DNA from: Hyphomicrobiales bacterium
GTDB taxonomy: Bacteria > Pseudomonadota > Alphaproteobacteria > Rhizobiales > JALURZ01
Reading direction: 5' to 3'
NCBI GenBank assembly: GCA_027058735.1
Contig: JALURZ010000150.1
Coordinates: 1-27,800 of the forward strand
Length of the DNA stretch: 27,800 nt
The notes beneath the pieces were generated by a model that saw only the letters and a list, made by a program, of their open reading frames with translations, was not told the DNA's origin and did no database searches. The translations under genes were made by a program, and so were the position numbers. Positions within the stretch are counted from its first letter, which is position 1, and every line of letters begins with the position of its first letter. Positions 1-7,477 of the stretch are shown in pieces.

Positions 1-890
1 AGAGCATCCCGCCCTCCTCGACACCGAACGCGACCAGGTCGACCTCCTCGGCCCCGCAACGGACGCACTCGTCGAGCAGCGGGTGGAACCCCTCCAGGCT
101 GAGCAGCTTCCACCAGAACGCAGGCGGATGCGCCATCGGAAAGCTGCGAGGCATTGCCGGCGGTGACGAACCTGCCTTCCCCGCGCACCGGCGCCAGCCC
201 CGACAGCCCTTCCAGGGTCGTGCCCGGCCGGTTGCATTCGTCGCGATCGAGGGTCACCTCGCGCTGGTTCACCTCTTTGGTTTCCTTGTCCACCACGCCC
301 ATGGTGGTGGTGATCGGCACGATCTCGTCATCGAAACGCCCGGCCTCCTGCGCGCGCGCCGTGCGCGCCTGGCTCTGTTCGGAATAGATGTCCTGGGCTT
401 CGCGCGAAATGTCATAGCGCTCGGCGACAATGTCGGCGGTGTCGATCATCTCCAGATAGATTTCCGGTTTGTGCTCGCCGATCCAGCGTTCGATGCGGTT
501 GGAGGCGTTGAGCGTCCCCTGGGTCAGGGTGATCGATTCCAGCCCCCCCGCCACCATCGCCGACGCACCCTCATGCACGATGGCCTGATGCGCCATGGCG
601 ATCGCCTGCAGGCCGGAACTGCAAAACCGGTTGACGGTGACGCCGCACACGCTGACCGGCAGCCCGGCGCGGATCACGCATTGGCGCGCGATGTTGAAGC
701 CGGTCGCGCCTTCGGGAAAGCCGCAGCCGATGATGGCGTCTTCGATCATTTCAGGAGCGACGCGCGCGCGCTTCACCGCTTCCTTGATGACCAGCCCGCC
801 CATGGTGGCGCCGTGGGTCTGGTTGAGCGAGCCGCGAAACGCCTTGCCGATGCCGGTTCGCGCGGTCGAAACGATGACGGCCTGTCTCAT
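1..890 (-). CDS. Thiolase (acetyl-CoA acetyltransferase family), 5' part, runs off the left edge
   Basis: Thiolases condense or cleave acyl-CoAs. Translation from ATG at 890 gives a typical thiolase N-terminal domain. The nucleophile is Cys90 in the motif NRFCSSGLQ, preceded by GCGFPEG near residue 56 and followed by GNASQLSDGASAC near residues 240-255. The start has an AGGAG site seven bases upstream. The gene lies 34 bases after the nitronate monooxygenase stop on the same strand, so the two are probably co-transcribed. Thiolase-like sequence ends around base 105-118. To the left the frame stays open but the residues become arginine- and glycine-rich and unlike the family, and another minus-strand frame has better codon bias. 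The gene therefore appears broken or joined to foreign DNA there. The fatty-acid or ketone substrate cannot be told. Confidence 0.85.
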   Translation of the reverse strand, partial: MRQAVIVSTARTGIGKAFRGSLNQTHGATMGGLVIKEAVKRARVAPEMIEDAIIGCGFPEGATGFNIARQCVIRAGLPVSVCGVTVNRFCSSGLQAIAMAHQAIVHEGASAMVAGGLESITLTQGTLNASNRIERWIGEHKPEIYLEMIDTADIVAERYDISREAQDIYSEQSQARTARAQEAGRFDDEIVPITTTMGVVDKETKEVNQREVTLDRDECNRPGTTLEGLSGLAPVRGEGRFVTAGNASQLSDGASACVLVEAAQPGGVPPAARRVRPLRGRGGRPGRVRCRGGRDA

Positions 891-924
891 GACGGCTCCT
901 GCCTGTCGTTGCAAAGAGGGTTTG

Positions 925-1887
925 TCAGGACCCCGCGCACAGCGCGTCGCGGGCTTGCGCATATTCCCCGATCAGCCGTTCGACGATTTCGCCCGCCCCC
1001 CGCACATCGTGAACCGCGCCGATGCCCTGCCCGCAGCCCCAGATGGTCTTCCAGACCTTGGGCTTTTCGCTTCCCGTTCCGAAATCCATCGCCGAGGGAT
1101 CGCTTTCGGGCAGATTGTCCGGGTCCAGTCCGGCCGCCGCCACGGAAGCCTTGAGATAGTTGCCGTGCACGCCGGAAAACAGCGACGTGTAGACAATGTC
1201 GGCGGAGGTGGCCTCGATGATGGCCTGTTTGTAGTTTTCAGCGGCGTTGGCCTCGTGCGAGGCGATGAAGGCCGAACCCACATAACCCAGATCGGCGCCC
1301 GCCGCCTGGGCCGCGAGCACCGCGCGTCCGGTCGCGATCGATCCCGACAACAGCAGCGGACCGTCAAACCACTCGCGGATTTCCTGCACCAGCGCGAACG
1401 GCGAGGTCGTACCGGCATGCCCCCCGGCGCCGGCGGCGACCGCGATCAATCCGTCCGCGCCTTTTTCTACGGCCTTCCGGGCGAACCGGTCATTGATGAT
1501 GTCGTGCAGCACGATCCCGCCATAGGAATGCACCGCCTCATTGACATCCTCGCGCGCGCCAAGCGAGGTTATGACGATCGGCACCTGGTGTTTTACGCAC
1601 ACCTCCAGATCATGCATCAGCCGGTCGTTTGAGCGGTGCACGATCTGGTTGACCGCGTAGGGTGCGGCCGGGCGGTCCGGGTTATTCCGGTTATGGGCAT
1701 CGAGGCCCTGCTCGATCTGGACCAGCCATTCGTCGAGCTTTTCGGCCGGGCGTGCGTTGAGGGCCGGAAACGAGCCGACAATGCCGGCGCAGCATTGCGC
1801 GATCACAAGCTGCGGATTGGAAACAATGAACAGCGGCGCGCCGACAACCGGAACCGACAAATTGTCAAGGAGCGGGGGGAGAGCCAT
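925..1887 (-). CDS. Nitronate monooxygenase / 2-nitropropane dioxygenase-family flavoprotein
   Basis: FMN-dependent TIM-barrel oxidoreductase of 320 residues, the usual length for this family, which oxidises alkyl nitronates or acts as a related flavin reductase. The N-terminal phosphate-side motif VVGAPLFIVSNPQLV and the glycine-rich stretch AAGAGGHAGTTSP with the family histidine are visible, followed by LLLSGSIATGRAV and the flavin-phosphate region GADLGYVGSAF. I chose ATG at 1887 because the protein then begins at the family's usual N-terminus (MALPPLLDNLSVPVVG); the open frame extends upstream to 1974 but that part is not family-like. A GGAA element precedes the ATG. It is followed by the thiolase on the same strand, a pairing often found in acyl-CoA catabolism loci, so an enoyl-reductase-like role is also possible. 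Confidence 0.85.
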   Translation of the reverse strand: MALPPLLDNLSVPVVGAPLFIVSNPQLVIAQCCAGIVGSFPALNARPAEKLDEWLVQIEQGLDAHNRNNPDRPAAPYAVNQIVHRSNDRLMHDLEVCVKHQVPIVITSLGAREDVNEAVHSYGGIVLHDIINDRFARKAVEKGADGLIAVAAGAGGHAGTTSPFALVQEIREWFDGPLLLSGSIATGRAVLAAQAAGADLGYVGSAFIASHEANAAENYKQAIIEATSADIVYTSLFSGVHGNYLKASVAAAGLDPDNLPESDPSAMDFGTGSEKPKVWKTIWGCGQGIGAVHDVRGAGEIVERLIGEYAQARDALCAGS

Positions 1888-2107
1888 ATTCGTTTTTCCG
1901 GTTGAATGAGTGCAATCTGGCAAGGAGCGGTGGCAAAACAGCGATACCGGCGCCGCCGCGCCGCCTTGCCCCATTCACCGCACGCGACACAATAGCCGTG
2001 CCGGAAAACAATGCCAACCACCAATCGCGCGGGGTTGCCGCGCCGCCAATGCGCTATATCGTGGCCATCGGGCGATCAGGACGACAGCGATCAACAGGAG
2101 CAAGGAA

Positions 2108-2488
2108 ATGGCGACAGAACTGTATGAAAAAGGGCTCGCAAGACGAAAGGCCGTGCTGGGCGCGGATTACGTGGAAAAGACACTCAGCGAGGCGGACGAC
2201 TTCTCCCGGCCGTTTCAGGATTACCTCACCGAAAACTGCTGGGGATTTGGCTGGTGCGACGAAACCCTGCCGCCCAAAACCCGCTCCATGCTGAATCTGG
2301 TCATGATCGCGGCACTCAACCGCATGCACGAGTGGGAACTGCACCTGAAAGGGGCGGTGCGCAACGGGGTCAGCAGGGATGAGATCCGCTCCATCCTGCA
2401 TCACATCGGCATTTACTGCGGCGCGCCGGCGGCAGTGGAATGTTTCCGCATCGCCAAACGGGTGTTCGCGGAGCTTGAGCGGGCCTGA
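2108..2488 (+). CDS. Carboxymuconolactone decarboxylase-family protein
   Basis: Small all-helical protein of 126 residues of the CMD/AhpD superfamily. The C-terminal half carries the family pattern: LVMIAALNRMHEWELHL, then a GVSRDEIRSILHH segment and IGIYCGAPAAVECF. This resembles the PcaC-type 4-carboxymuconolactone decarboxylase. No CXXC pair of the AhpD peroxidase type is present, so peroxidase activity is unlikely. The start ATG at 2108 has AAGGAA just upstream. The gene is convergent with dsrN, with only four bases between the stop codons, and is divergent from the nitronate monooxygenase. No protocatechuate-pathway genes are next to it, so the real substrate is unknown. Confidence 0.85.
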   Translation: MATELYEKGLARRKAVLGADYVEKTLSEADDFSRPFQDYLTENCWGFGWCDETLPPKTRSMLNLVMIAALNRMHEWELHLKGAVRNGVSRDEIRSILHHIGIYCGAPAAVECFRIAKRVFAELERA

Positions 2489-2492
2489 GGCC

Positions 2493-3854
2493 TCAGCGCC
2501 TGCGCGCGCGCACATGGGCGATGAAGCGGTCGGCCCAGGGGTTCGCCGCGGTGTGGCGCAAATGGCTGAAACCCGCCAGCAGGTTGCCCATGACGATACC
2601 GTCATTGCGGCCATCGAGCCCGTGCCCGCGACGGACCGTATAGGCATAGACGGTGTTCCGGGGCAGGCCCTCAAGCGAGGCGTAGTGGAATTCATGGGCG
2701 CGAATGCGCGGGCGCTGTGCGCCGCCGGGCCAGGGCGCATGGGCCGTTTCTTCCAGCACCACATGGCCGCGGCCCTGGGGGCGGTCATGCATGACGACAT
2801 CGCCGGGCACGACGCCCACCATTTCGCGGCGTTCGCCCCTCCACTGCAATGAGCGGGCCAGATACATCAGCCCGCCGCATTCCGCATAGGCCGGCATGCC
2901 GTTGGCAAGCGCAGTCCGGATCGCGTCTCGCAGCGCCCGGTTGGCCTCCAGCGCCTCCATGCGGGCCTCCGGAAAGCCGCCGCCCACAAACAGGCCATCC
3001 GCATCCGGCAGGCGCGGATCTCTGGTGGCGTCGAACGCAATCAGTTCAGCGCCGGCCCGGCGCATCGCCTCAAGATCGTCGGGATAGTAAAAACCGAATG
3101 CCGCGTCTGCCGCATAGGCGATGCGAATGTCGGCGGCGGGCGTGGGGTTTCGCGCCGGTGGCGCGCGTTCCGGTTTGCCGGAACGGGCCGCCACGGCGAC
3201 AATATCATCCAAATTCACGCCCGCGCGCACCTGACCCGCGATGCGGGCAATATGCGCATCGGCGCCGGATATCTCGCGCGGCGGCGTCAGCCCCAGATGG
3301 CGCTCCTCGATCGCCAGCTCTTTGTCACGCCCCAGCGCGCCCAGAACCGGCAGATCGGTATAGTGCTCGATGGCCGCGCGCAATTTGCCCTCATGGCGCG
3401 CGCCGCCGACCCGGTTCAGAATCACCCCGGCAATCGCTACGCCGGGATCGAACGCCACATAGCCGCACAGCAGCGGGGCGATGCCGCGGGTCATGCCGGT
3501 GGTGTCGATGACCAGTATGACGGGCGCGCGCAGGAGCCTGGCAAGCGCGGCGTTGCTGTCGCTGCCGGCCGGATCGACGCCGTCATAAAGCCCCTTGTTG
3601 CCTTCGATCAGGGACAGATCGCCCGCACGCGCCGTGAACGCGGCGGTGATCTCGTCATGGCTCATGGTGTTGAAATCGAGATTGATGCACGCGCGCCCCG
3701 CCGCACGGGTGAGCCAGAGGGGATCGATATAGTCGGGACCCTTCTTGAACGGCTGGACTGAGCCGCCGGTTTCACGAAGCGCGGCCGCCAGCCCGAGCGC
3801 CAGTGTCGTCTTGCCGGACGACTTGTGCGCAGCGGCAATGAACAGCCGGGACAC
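2493..3854 (-). CDS. dsrN: DsrN, cobyrinic acid a,c-diamide synthase-like siroheme amidase
   Basis: A 453-residue CbiA/CobB-type ATP- and glutamine-dependent amidotransferase. The N-terminal P-loop AAAHKSSGKTTLAL lies at residues 7-20, with SDSNAALARLLRAPVILV and VILNRVGG following in the synthetase half. The C-terminal class I glutaminase half has VGGGFPEARM and the nucleophilic cysteine in YAECGGLMYL, plus the late histidine of HEFHYA. In dsr operons this family is called DsrN and is thought to amidate siroheme to the siroamide found in DsrAB. The start is GTG at 3854, five bases after the stop of the preceding gene, with no strong Shine-Dalgarno site, which suggests translational coupling. 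It is the last gene of the dsr transcript here. A role in cobalamin synthesis is the alternative, but no cob genes are nearby. Confidence 0.88.
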   Translation of the reverse strand: MSRLFIAAAHKSSGKTTLALGLAAALRETGGSVQPFKKGPDYIDPLWLTRAAGRACINLDFNTMSHDEITAAFTARAGDLSLIEGNKGLYDGVDPAGSDSNAALARLLRAPVILVIDTTGMTRGIAPLLCGYVAFDPGVAIAGVILNRVGGARHEGKLRAAIEHYTDLPVLGALGRDKELAIEERHLGLTPPREISGADAHIARIAGQVRAGVNLDDIVAVAARSGKPERAPPARNPTPAADIRIAYAADAAFGFYYPDDLEAMRRAGAELIAFDATRDPRLPDADGLFVGGGFPEARMEALEANRALRDAIRTALANGMPAYAECGGLMYLARSLQWRGERREMVGVVPGDVVMHDRPQGRGHVVLEETAHAPWPGGAQRPRIRAHEFHYASLEGLPRNTVYAYTVRRGHGLDGRNDGIVMGNLLAGFSHLRHTAANPWADRFIAHVRARRR

Positions 3855-3859
3855 GGGCG

Positions 3860-4879
3860 TCAGGCCACGGCGGGAAAGCGGTCTTTTTCACGCGCATCCC
3901 ACATGCAGCGCGCCGCCTCTTCGGCGCCCGCCATATCGGTTGCCCGCCCCAGCGCCCTGAGCGCCAGCGCAAGGGTGCCGGTAACGGCGGCCTCGGCATA
4001 GTCATCGGCAAGTTCACCGCGCCACAGGGCGGTCAGGCACGAAATGTCCATGGCTTCATCCACCCGCTGGCGGGGATTTTCCAGCAGCGGCGCCCAGCGC
4101 TCCTCGCTCGCAACGCCATTGCTCAGCGTCCACACTTCACAGGTCTTGTTGGGTCTGCGTTCGATCTCGCCGCCCTCGCCGCGAAACACCGCCATGTGCG
4201 GCTGGCCCAGGAGTTCGCCCGCGCCGCGGTGGATCGCCATATAGCCACGGTGAAAGATACCCTGCAGCATGCATGGCGCGGCGAACGGATTGACCATGCG
4301 CGCGAATGTGTGCACCGGCGAGCGCAGCCCCAGCACCGGGCGCAGTTCGATCAGTTCTTTAAGTTTCGGGCTCATGTTCTCGAGCGGCACATAGGCGAAA
4401 CCGGAGCGGTTGATATGGCCGGCGGCCTCATCGAGGTCCCCCGCGATCGGCAGGCCCATATGCTCCAGGCACTCGCGCGTATACAGCCGCCCCGGGGTGT
4501 GGCCTTCGGTGCCGTGCATGAACACCTTGCAGCCGTTGTGCACCAGAAGCTGCACGGCCAGAATGAACCAGGGCAGTTGCAGGCGCTTGCCGGCATAGGA
4601 CGACCAGTCGAGATCGACCGCAGGCGGATGTTCGGGCATCGACAATGTGTCGCGCACGCCGCGAACGAATCCGGCGATCTCTTCGGGCGTTTCCTCCTTC
4701 AGGCGCAGCAGCATCAAGACCGCGCCGATCTGTTCGCTCAGCGCCTCGCCGCGCAGGATCATCGCCATCGCCTGTTGCGCCTCATCCATGGTCAACGAGC
4801 GCGACAGCGTCTTGCCGCGGGCGAGAATGGCGACATACCGGGCAAAGGGGTGTTGTTCCATCATGGCTGCATCAATCAC
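3860..4879 (-). CDS. TrpD2/YbiB-like glycosyltransferase-family protein within the dsr operon
   Basis: A 339-residue protein with the anthranilate phosphoribosyltransferase fold. The N-terminal helical domain contains GKTLSRSLTMDEAQQAM and the LRGEALSEQIGAVLMLLRLK segment that marks the family. The following domain has LVHNGCKVFMHGTEGH where TrpD has its PRPP-binding loops, then PGRLYTRECLEHMGL and LELRPVLGLRSPVHTFARM-type sequence. The canonical TrpD loop GTGGD is not seen, as in YbiB-type members, some of which bind nucleic acid rather than act as TrpD. The start codon is GTG at 4879, overlapping the dsrP stop in a GTGA, so it is translationally coupled to dsrP. Five bases then separate it from dsrN. 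Its position suggests a role in Dsr maturation, but this is inference. Confidence 0.75.
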   Translation of the reverse strand: MIDAAMMEQHPFARYVAILARGKTLSRSLTMDEAQQAMAMILRGEALSEQIGAVLMLLRLKEETPEEIAGFVRGVRDTLSMPEHPPAVDLDWSSYAGKRLQLPWFILAVQLLVHNGCKVFMHGTEGHTPGRLYTRECLEHMGLPIAGDLDEAAGHINRSGFAYVPLENMSPKLKELIELRPVLGLRSPVHTFARMVNPFAAPCMLQGIFHRGYMAIHRGAGELLGQPHMAVFRGEGGEIERRPNKTCEVWTLSNGVASEERWAPLLENPRQRVDEAMDISCLTALWRGELADDYAEAAVTGTLALALRALGRATDMAGAEEAARCMWDAREKDRFPAVA

Positions 4880-6099
4880 GAACCGGCAGACGCCGCACGC
4901 TCACGACGCGGCTCATCGGCCGCATCCCCAAGGGTTGCGGGCAGAAACCGCAATACCCTCATGCCGATGACGGCAATCGTCAAGGCCAGCGCAACGCCGC
5001 CCAGCCCGAGCAGCAGTTCCGGCAGGCTGGGCATGTAGGAGGCCACGACCCCGTCCTGGAACGAACTGCTCTCCTCCATGCCGGGGAAAAGCACCAGCGG
5101 ATAGGCCTGCCCGCCGATGATGATGACATAGATCTGCGCCAACCCCCCCAGCACGACGAGCACGCTGGCAAACAGGACGGCGATACGCGAGCGCCCGGTC
5201 GCCGGCAGATAGACAAGTGCCATGGGCAACAGCCCGCCGAGCACCACCTGCCCCCCCCAGAACAGGCCCGTATAGAGACCGCCGTCGAGCAGGATAAACC
5301 GCTCAACCCCGCCATGTTCCGCGGCATAGAGCGCCGTGAGGTGCTGAACGGCGGTGAAATACAGCACCGCGCCGGCGAAAATCCCCAGCAGCCGCGCAAG
5401 GCGCACAAGCAGATCCGCGCCGAATTCCCGGCCCGCCGCCGCGCAGGTGACGAGCACGAACAGGATGAACACCGCCAGCCCGAAAGACAGCGACATGGCC
5501 ACAAACAGCGGCGCCATGATGGCCGCATCATAACCCTGCCGCGCCACCAGCCAGCCGAAAATGGACCCGGTGCCCGTCGTCAGCGCCAGGCGCCACACGA
5601 ATGCGAGCCAGCCGACCGGCTTCACATAGCGCTCCATGCCCCGGCTCATCTGCACGAACAGATAGCCCGCGACGATCGCCATGAACCCGGTGTAAAGAAA
5701 GATGTTCCAGGCGAAAATCGACTTGAAGTTATATGTGGTCATGGCCACGATCAGCCGGTCGGGGCGGCCAAGATCGAGCACCAGAACCGCCAGCCCGCCG
5801 GCCAGCAGGGCGATTGCCAGCAGCCCCGAAAGCCGCGCCAGGGGCTTGTAGGCGGCGCGCTCGAACACGGAAGCGAGCGAGGCGACATTGAGAACGCCAC
5901 TGGCCGAAACGATCAGAAACACCGCGAATACATGCGGCAGGCCCCACGCGATCTGGTTGTTCATGCCGGTTACGATATGGCCGTATTTCTCCATGTAGAG
6001 CGCTGCGCCCAACCCCGCCGCGATGGCCGCGCCGAGCAGCGCCAGCAGGCTCGCGAAACCGATGCCGGGCCGCAGTTCCGTATAGACCGTGCGCTGCAT
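4876..6099 (-). CDS. dsrP: DsrP, NrfD/PsrC-type membrane quinone-interacting subunit
   Basis: Integral membrane protein of 407 residues with about ten hydrophobic segments, matching the NrfD/PsrC family. DsrP anchors the periplasmic DsrJ and DsrO to the membrane and exchanges electrons with the quinone pool in the DsrMKJOP complex. Family features include GLPHVFAVFLIVSASG near residue 55, LDLGRPDRL near 110 and FSWN-like IFAWNIFLYTGF near 125. I chose ATG at 6099, which gives the normal N-terminus MQRTVYTEL; the frame is open to 6507 but that extension overlaps dsrO. The gene starts 16 bases after the dsrO stop, and its TGA overlaps the GTG of the next gene. Confidence 0.93.
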   Translation of the reverse strand: MQRTVYTELRPGIGFASLLALLGAAIAAGLGAALYMEKYGHIVTGMNNQIAWGLPHVFAVFLIVSASGVLNVASLASVFERAAYKPLARLSGLLAIALLAGGLAVLVLDLGRPDRLIVAMTTYNFKSIFAWNIFLYTGFMAIVAGYLFVQMSRGMERYVKPVGWLAFVWRLALTTGTGSIFGWLVARQGYDAAIMAPLFVAMSLSFGLAVFILFVLVTCAAAGREFGADLLVRLARLLGIFAGAVLYFTAVQHLTALYAAEHGGVERFILLDGGLYTGLFWGGQVVLGGLLPMALVYLPATGRSRIAVLFASVLVVLGGLAQIYVIIIGGQAYPLVLFPGMEESSSFQDGVVASYMPSLPELLLGLGGVALALTIAVIGMRVLRFLPATLGDAADEPRRERAASAGS

Positions 6100-6115
6100 G
6101 AACCCGCCCCCCGGC

Positions 6116-6898
6116 CTACAGGTTGCGATAGCGCACGCCGGGGTCGAGCCCGAGGTCGGCGCGGATCTGGCTGGTGGGATATTGCGCCACGCGTTTCGAG
6201 ATCTCACTGCCCGGATCGTTGAGATCGCCAAACAGCATGGCGCCGTTGCCGGTAGCCGAACAGGCTTCGACGCAGGCGGGAATGCGCCCCGTATCGACCC
6301 GGTGCACACACATGGTGCAGCTCTCAACCGTACCCTTGCCGCGCGGCGCGTAGGGCTTCTGGTCCTGCAACGGTTCATGCACGAAGGAGCGCGCCTTGTA
6401 GGGGCAGGCCAGCATGCAATAGCGGCAGCCGATGCAGGTGTGCTTGTCGACCAGCACGATGCCGTCGGCCCGCTTGAACGAGGCACCGGTGGGGCAGACA
6501 TCGACACAGGGCGGATCGGCGCAGTGCTGGCACATGACCGGTGCGGACCTGGTCACGCCGTTTTTCGGGTTCCTGATCGTGACCTTGCGGATCCATTGCG
6601 CGTCGGTCAGAGGATTGCCGCCCTGTTTCCAGCCGTTTTCCTCCGCGCAGGCGGTGACACAGGCGGTGCAGCCATCGCCGCATCTGCTGACATCGATGAG
6701 CAGGCCCCAGCGCTGTTTCGAGGTCACGGGCTCGCCCGGCTGGCGCGCGGCCGCCGGGGTTTCGCCATAGGCCATCAGGGTGACGCCGGCGGCCAGCGTC
6801 ACGGTAAACGCGCCCGCGCCGCGCAGAAAATCGCGCCGCGAGGACGTCGCGTTCCCGCCGCCACGGCGCGCACCGGTCGCCGGCCTCCCTCCGCTCAT
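6116..6898 (-). CDS. dsrO: DsrO, periplasmic iron-sulfur subunit of DsrMKJOP
   Basis: A 260-residue ferredoxin-like protein with a twin-arginine signal, SRRDFLRG at residues 20-27, followed by a hydrophobic core to about residue 45, so it should be exported folded with its clusters. Sixteen cysteines form four [4Fe-4S] sites: C73/77/80/84, C123/126/131/135, C155/158/161/165 (CIGCRYCMLACP) and C194/197/209/213. It transfers electrons between the triheme DsrJ and the membrane subunit DsrP. The start ATG at 6898 overlaps the dsrJ stop in an ATGA, indicating tight coupling. Confidence 0.94.
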   Translation of the reverse strand: MSGGRPATGARRGGGNATSSRRDFLRGAGAFTVTLAAGVTLMAYGETPAAARQPGEPVTSKQRWGLLIDVSRCGDGCTACVTACAEENGWKQGGNPLTDAQWIRKVTIRNPKNGVTRSAPVMCQHCADPPCVDVCPTGASFKRADGIVLVDKHTCIGCRYCMLACPYKARSFVHEPLQDQKPYAPRGKGTVESCTMCVHRVDTGRIPACVEACSATGNGAMLFGDLNDPGSEISKRVAQYPTSQIRADLGLDPGVRYRNL

Positions 6899-7467
6899 TG
6901 CTCAACGTCCTTCAGATAACGCGCCAGCGCTTTCGCATCGCCCCCCTGCGGCGGCAGCGTGGAGCGCAGCCCGAGCGGCGGGCGCGAGGCGTGACACTCA
7001 AAACACCTGATCTTGACCCCCGTGTAATCGTGACACACCCGGCAGAAATGGTTCGGGTTGTCATATGTCACCGGCTGGGCGTCAGGACCGTTGACCACAT
7101 GGCAGGCGATGCACTCTTTCAGGCTGAAACGCTTTGTGCGGATGCCCTCGCGCACGGTGTCGTCGCGCTGGTGGGCTAGAAGGTCCATGTGGAAACGCCG
7201 CATGTAGTCGGTATCGGCGACGCACACCTCGCCCTTGCCCTTCGGCGGCCGGGGAACATTGACGCCGGCGGTCAGCGGCGGCTTTCCGCTGCGGCTCATC
7301 TGTCGCAATTCGGCCGTGCAGATCTTGGCTTCGCCCGTTGAGGGCGCGACGGCGCCGATGGTGCCGGTTTTCGGCAATCCGCTCTCCACCGCGCGCGCCG
7401 GCGCGGCTTCAAGCCAGAAAATCACCACCGTGCTCAGCAACAAAATGATGACAATGCGCGATTTCAT
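6895..7467 (-). CDS. dsrJ: DsrJ, periplasmic triheme cytochrome c
   Basis: A 190-residue exported cytochrome with three CXXCH haem-binding motifs: CIACH at 119-123, CRVCH at 142-146 and CFECH at 155-159. The N-terminus MKSRIVIILLLS...APARA is a Sec-type signal peptide or uncleaved anchor. Two further cysteines, C50 and C82, precede the haem region; the family has a conserved cysteine that acts as an unusual haem ligand, and one of these is the likely counterpart. DsrJ is the periplasmic electron-transfer subunit of DsrMKJOP. I chose ATG at 7467 because it gives the signal peptide at the N-terminus; the frame extends upstream into dsrL but that is not family-like. It lies 10 bases after the dsrL stop. 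Confidence 0.93.
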   Translation of the reverse strand: MKSRIVIILLLSTVVIFWLEAAPARAVESGLPKTGTIGAVAPSTGEAKICTAELRQMSRSGKPPLTAGVNVPRPPKGKGEVCVADTDYMRRFHMDLLAHQRDDTVREGIRTKRFSLKECIACHVVNGPDAQPVTYDNPNHFCRVCHDYTGVKIRCFECHASRPPLGLRSTLPPQGGDAKALARYLKDVEQ

Positions 7468-7477
7468 GAGACCACGA

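Noticed and set aside
2485..2496. Perfect 12-base palindrome CTGAGGCCTCAG across the two convergent stop codons as a terminator
   Set aside because: It has no loop and no T-tract on either side, and is explained by the facing TGA codons and GC-rich context.
4645..6222. Plus-strand open frame of 525 codons opposite dsrP
   Set aside because: Low-complexity, arginine/glutamine/histidine-rich sequence typical of the antisense of a membrane protein; dsrP is unambiguous on the other strand.
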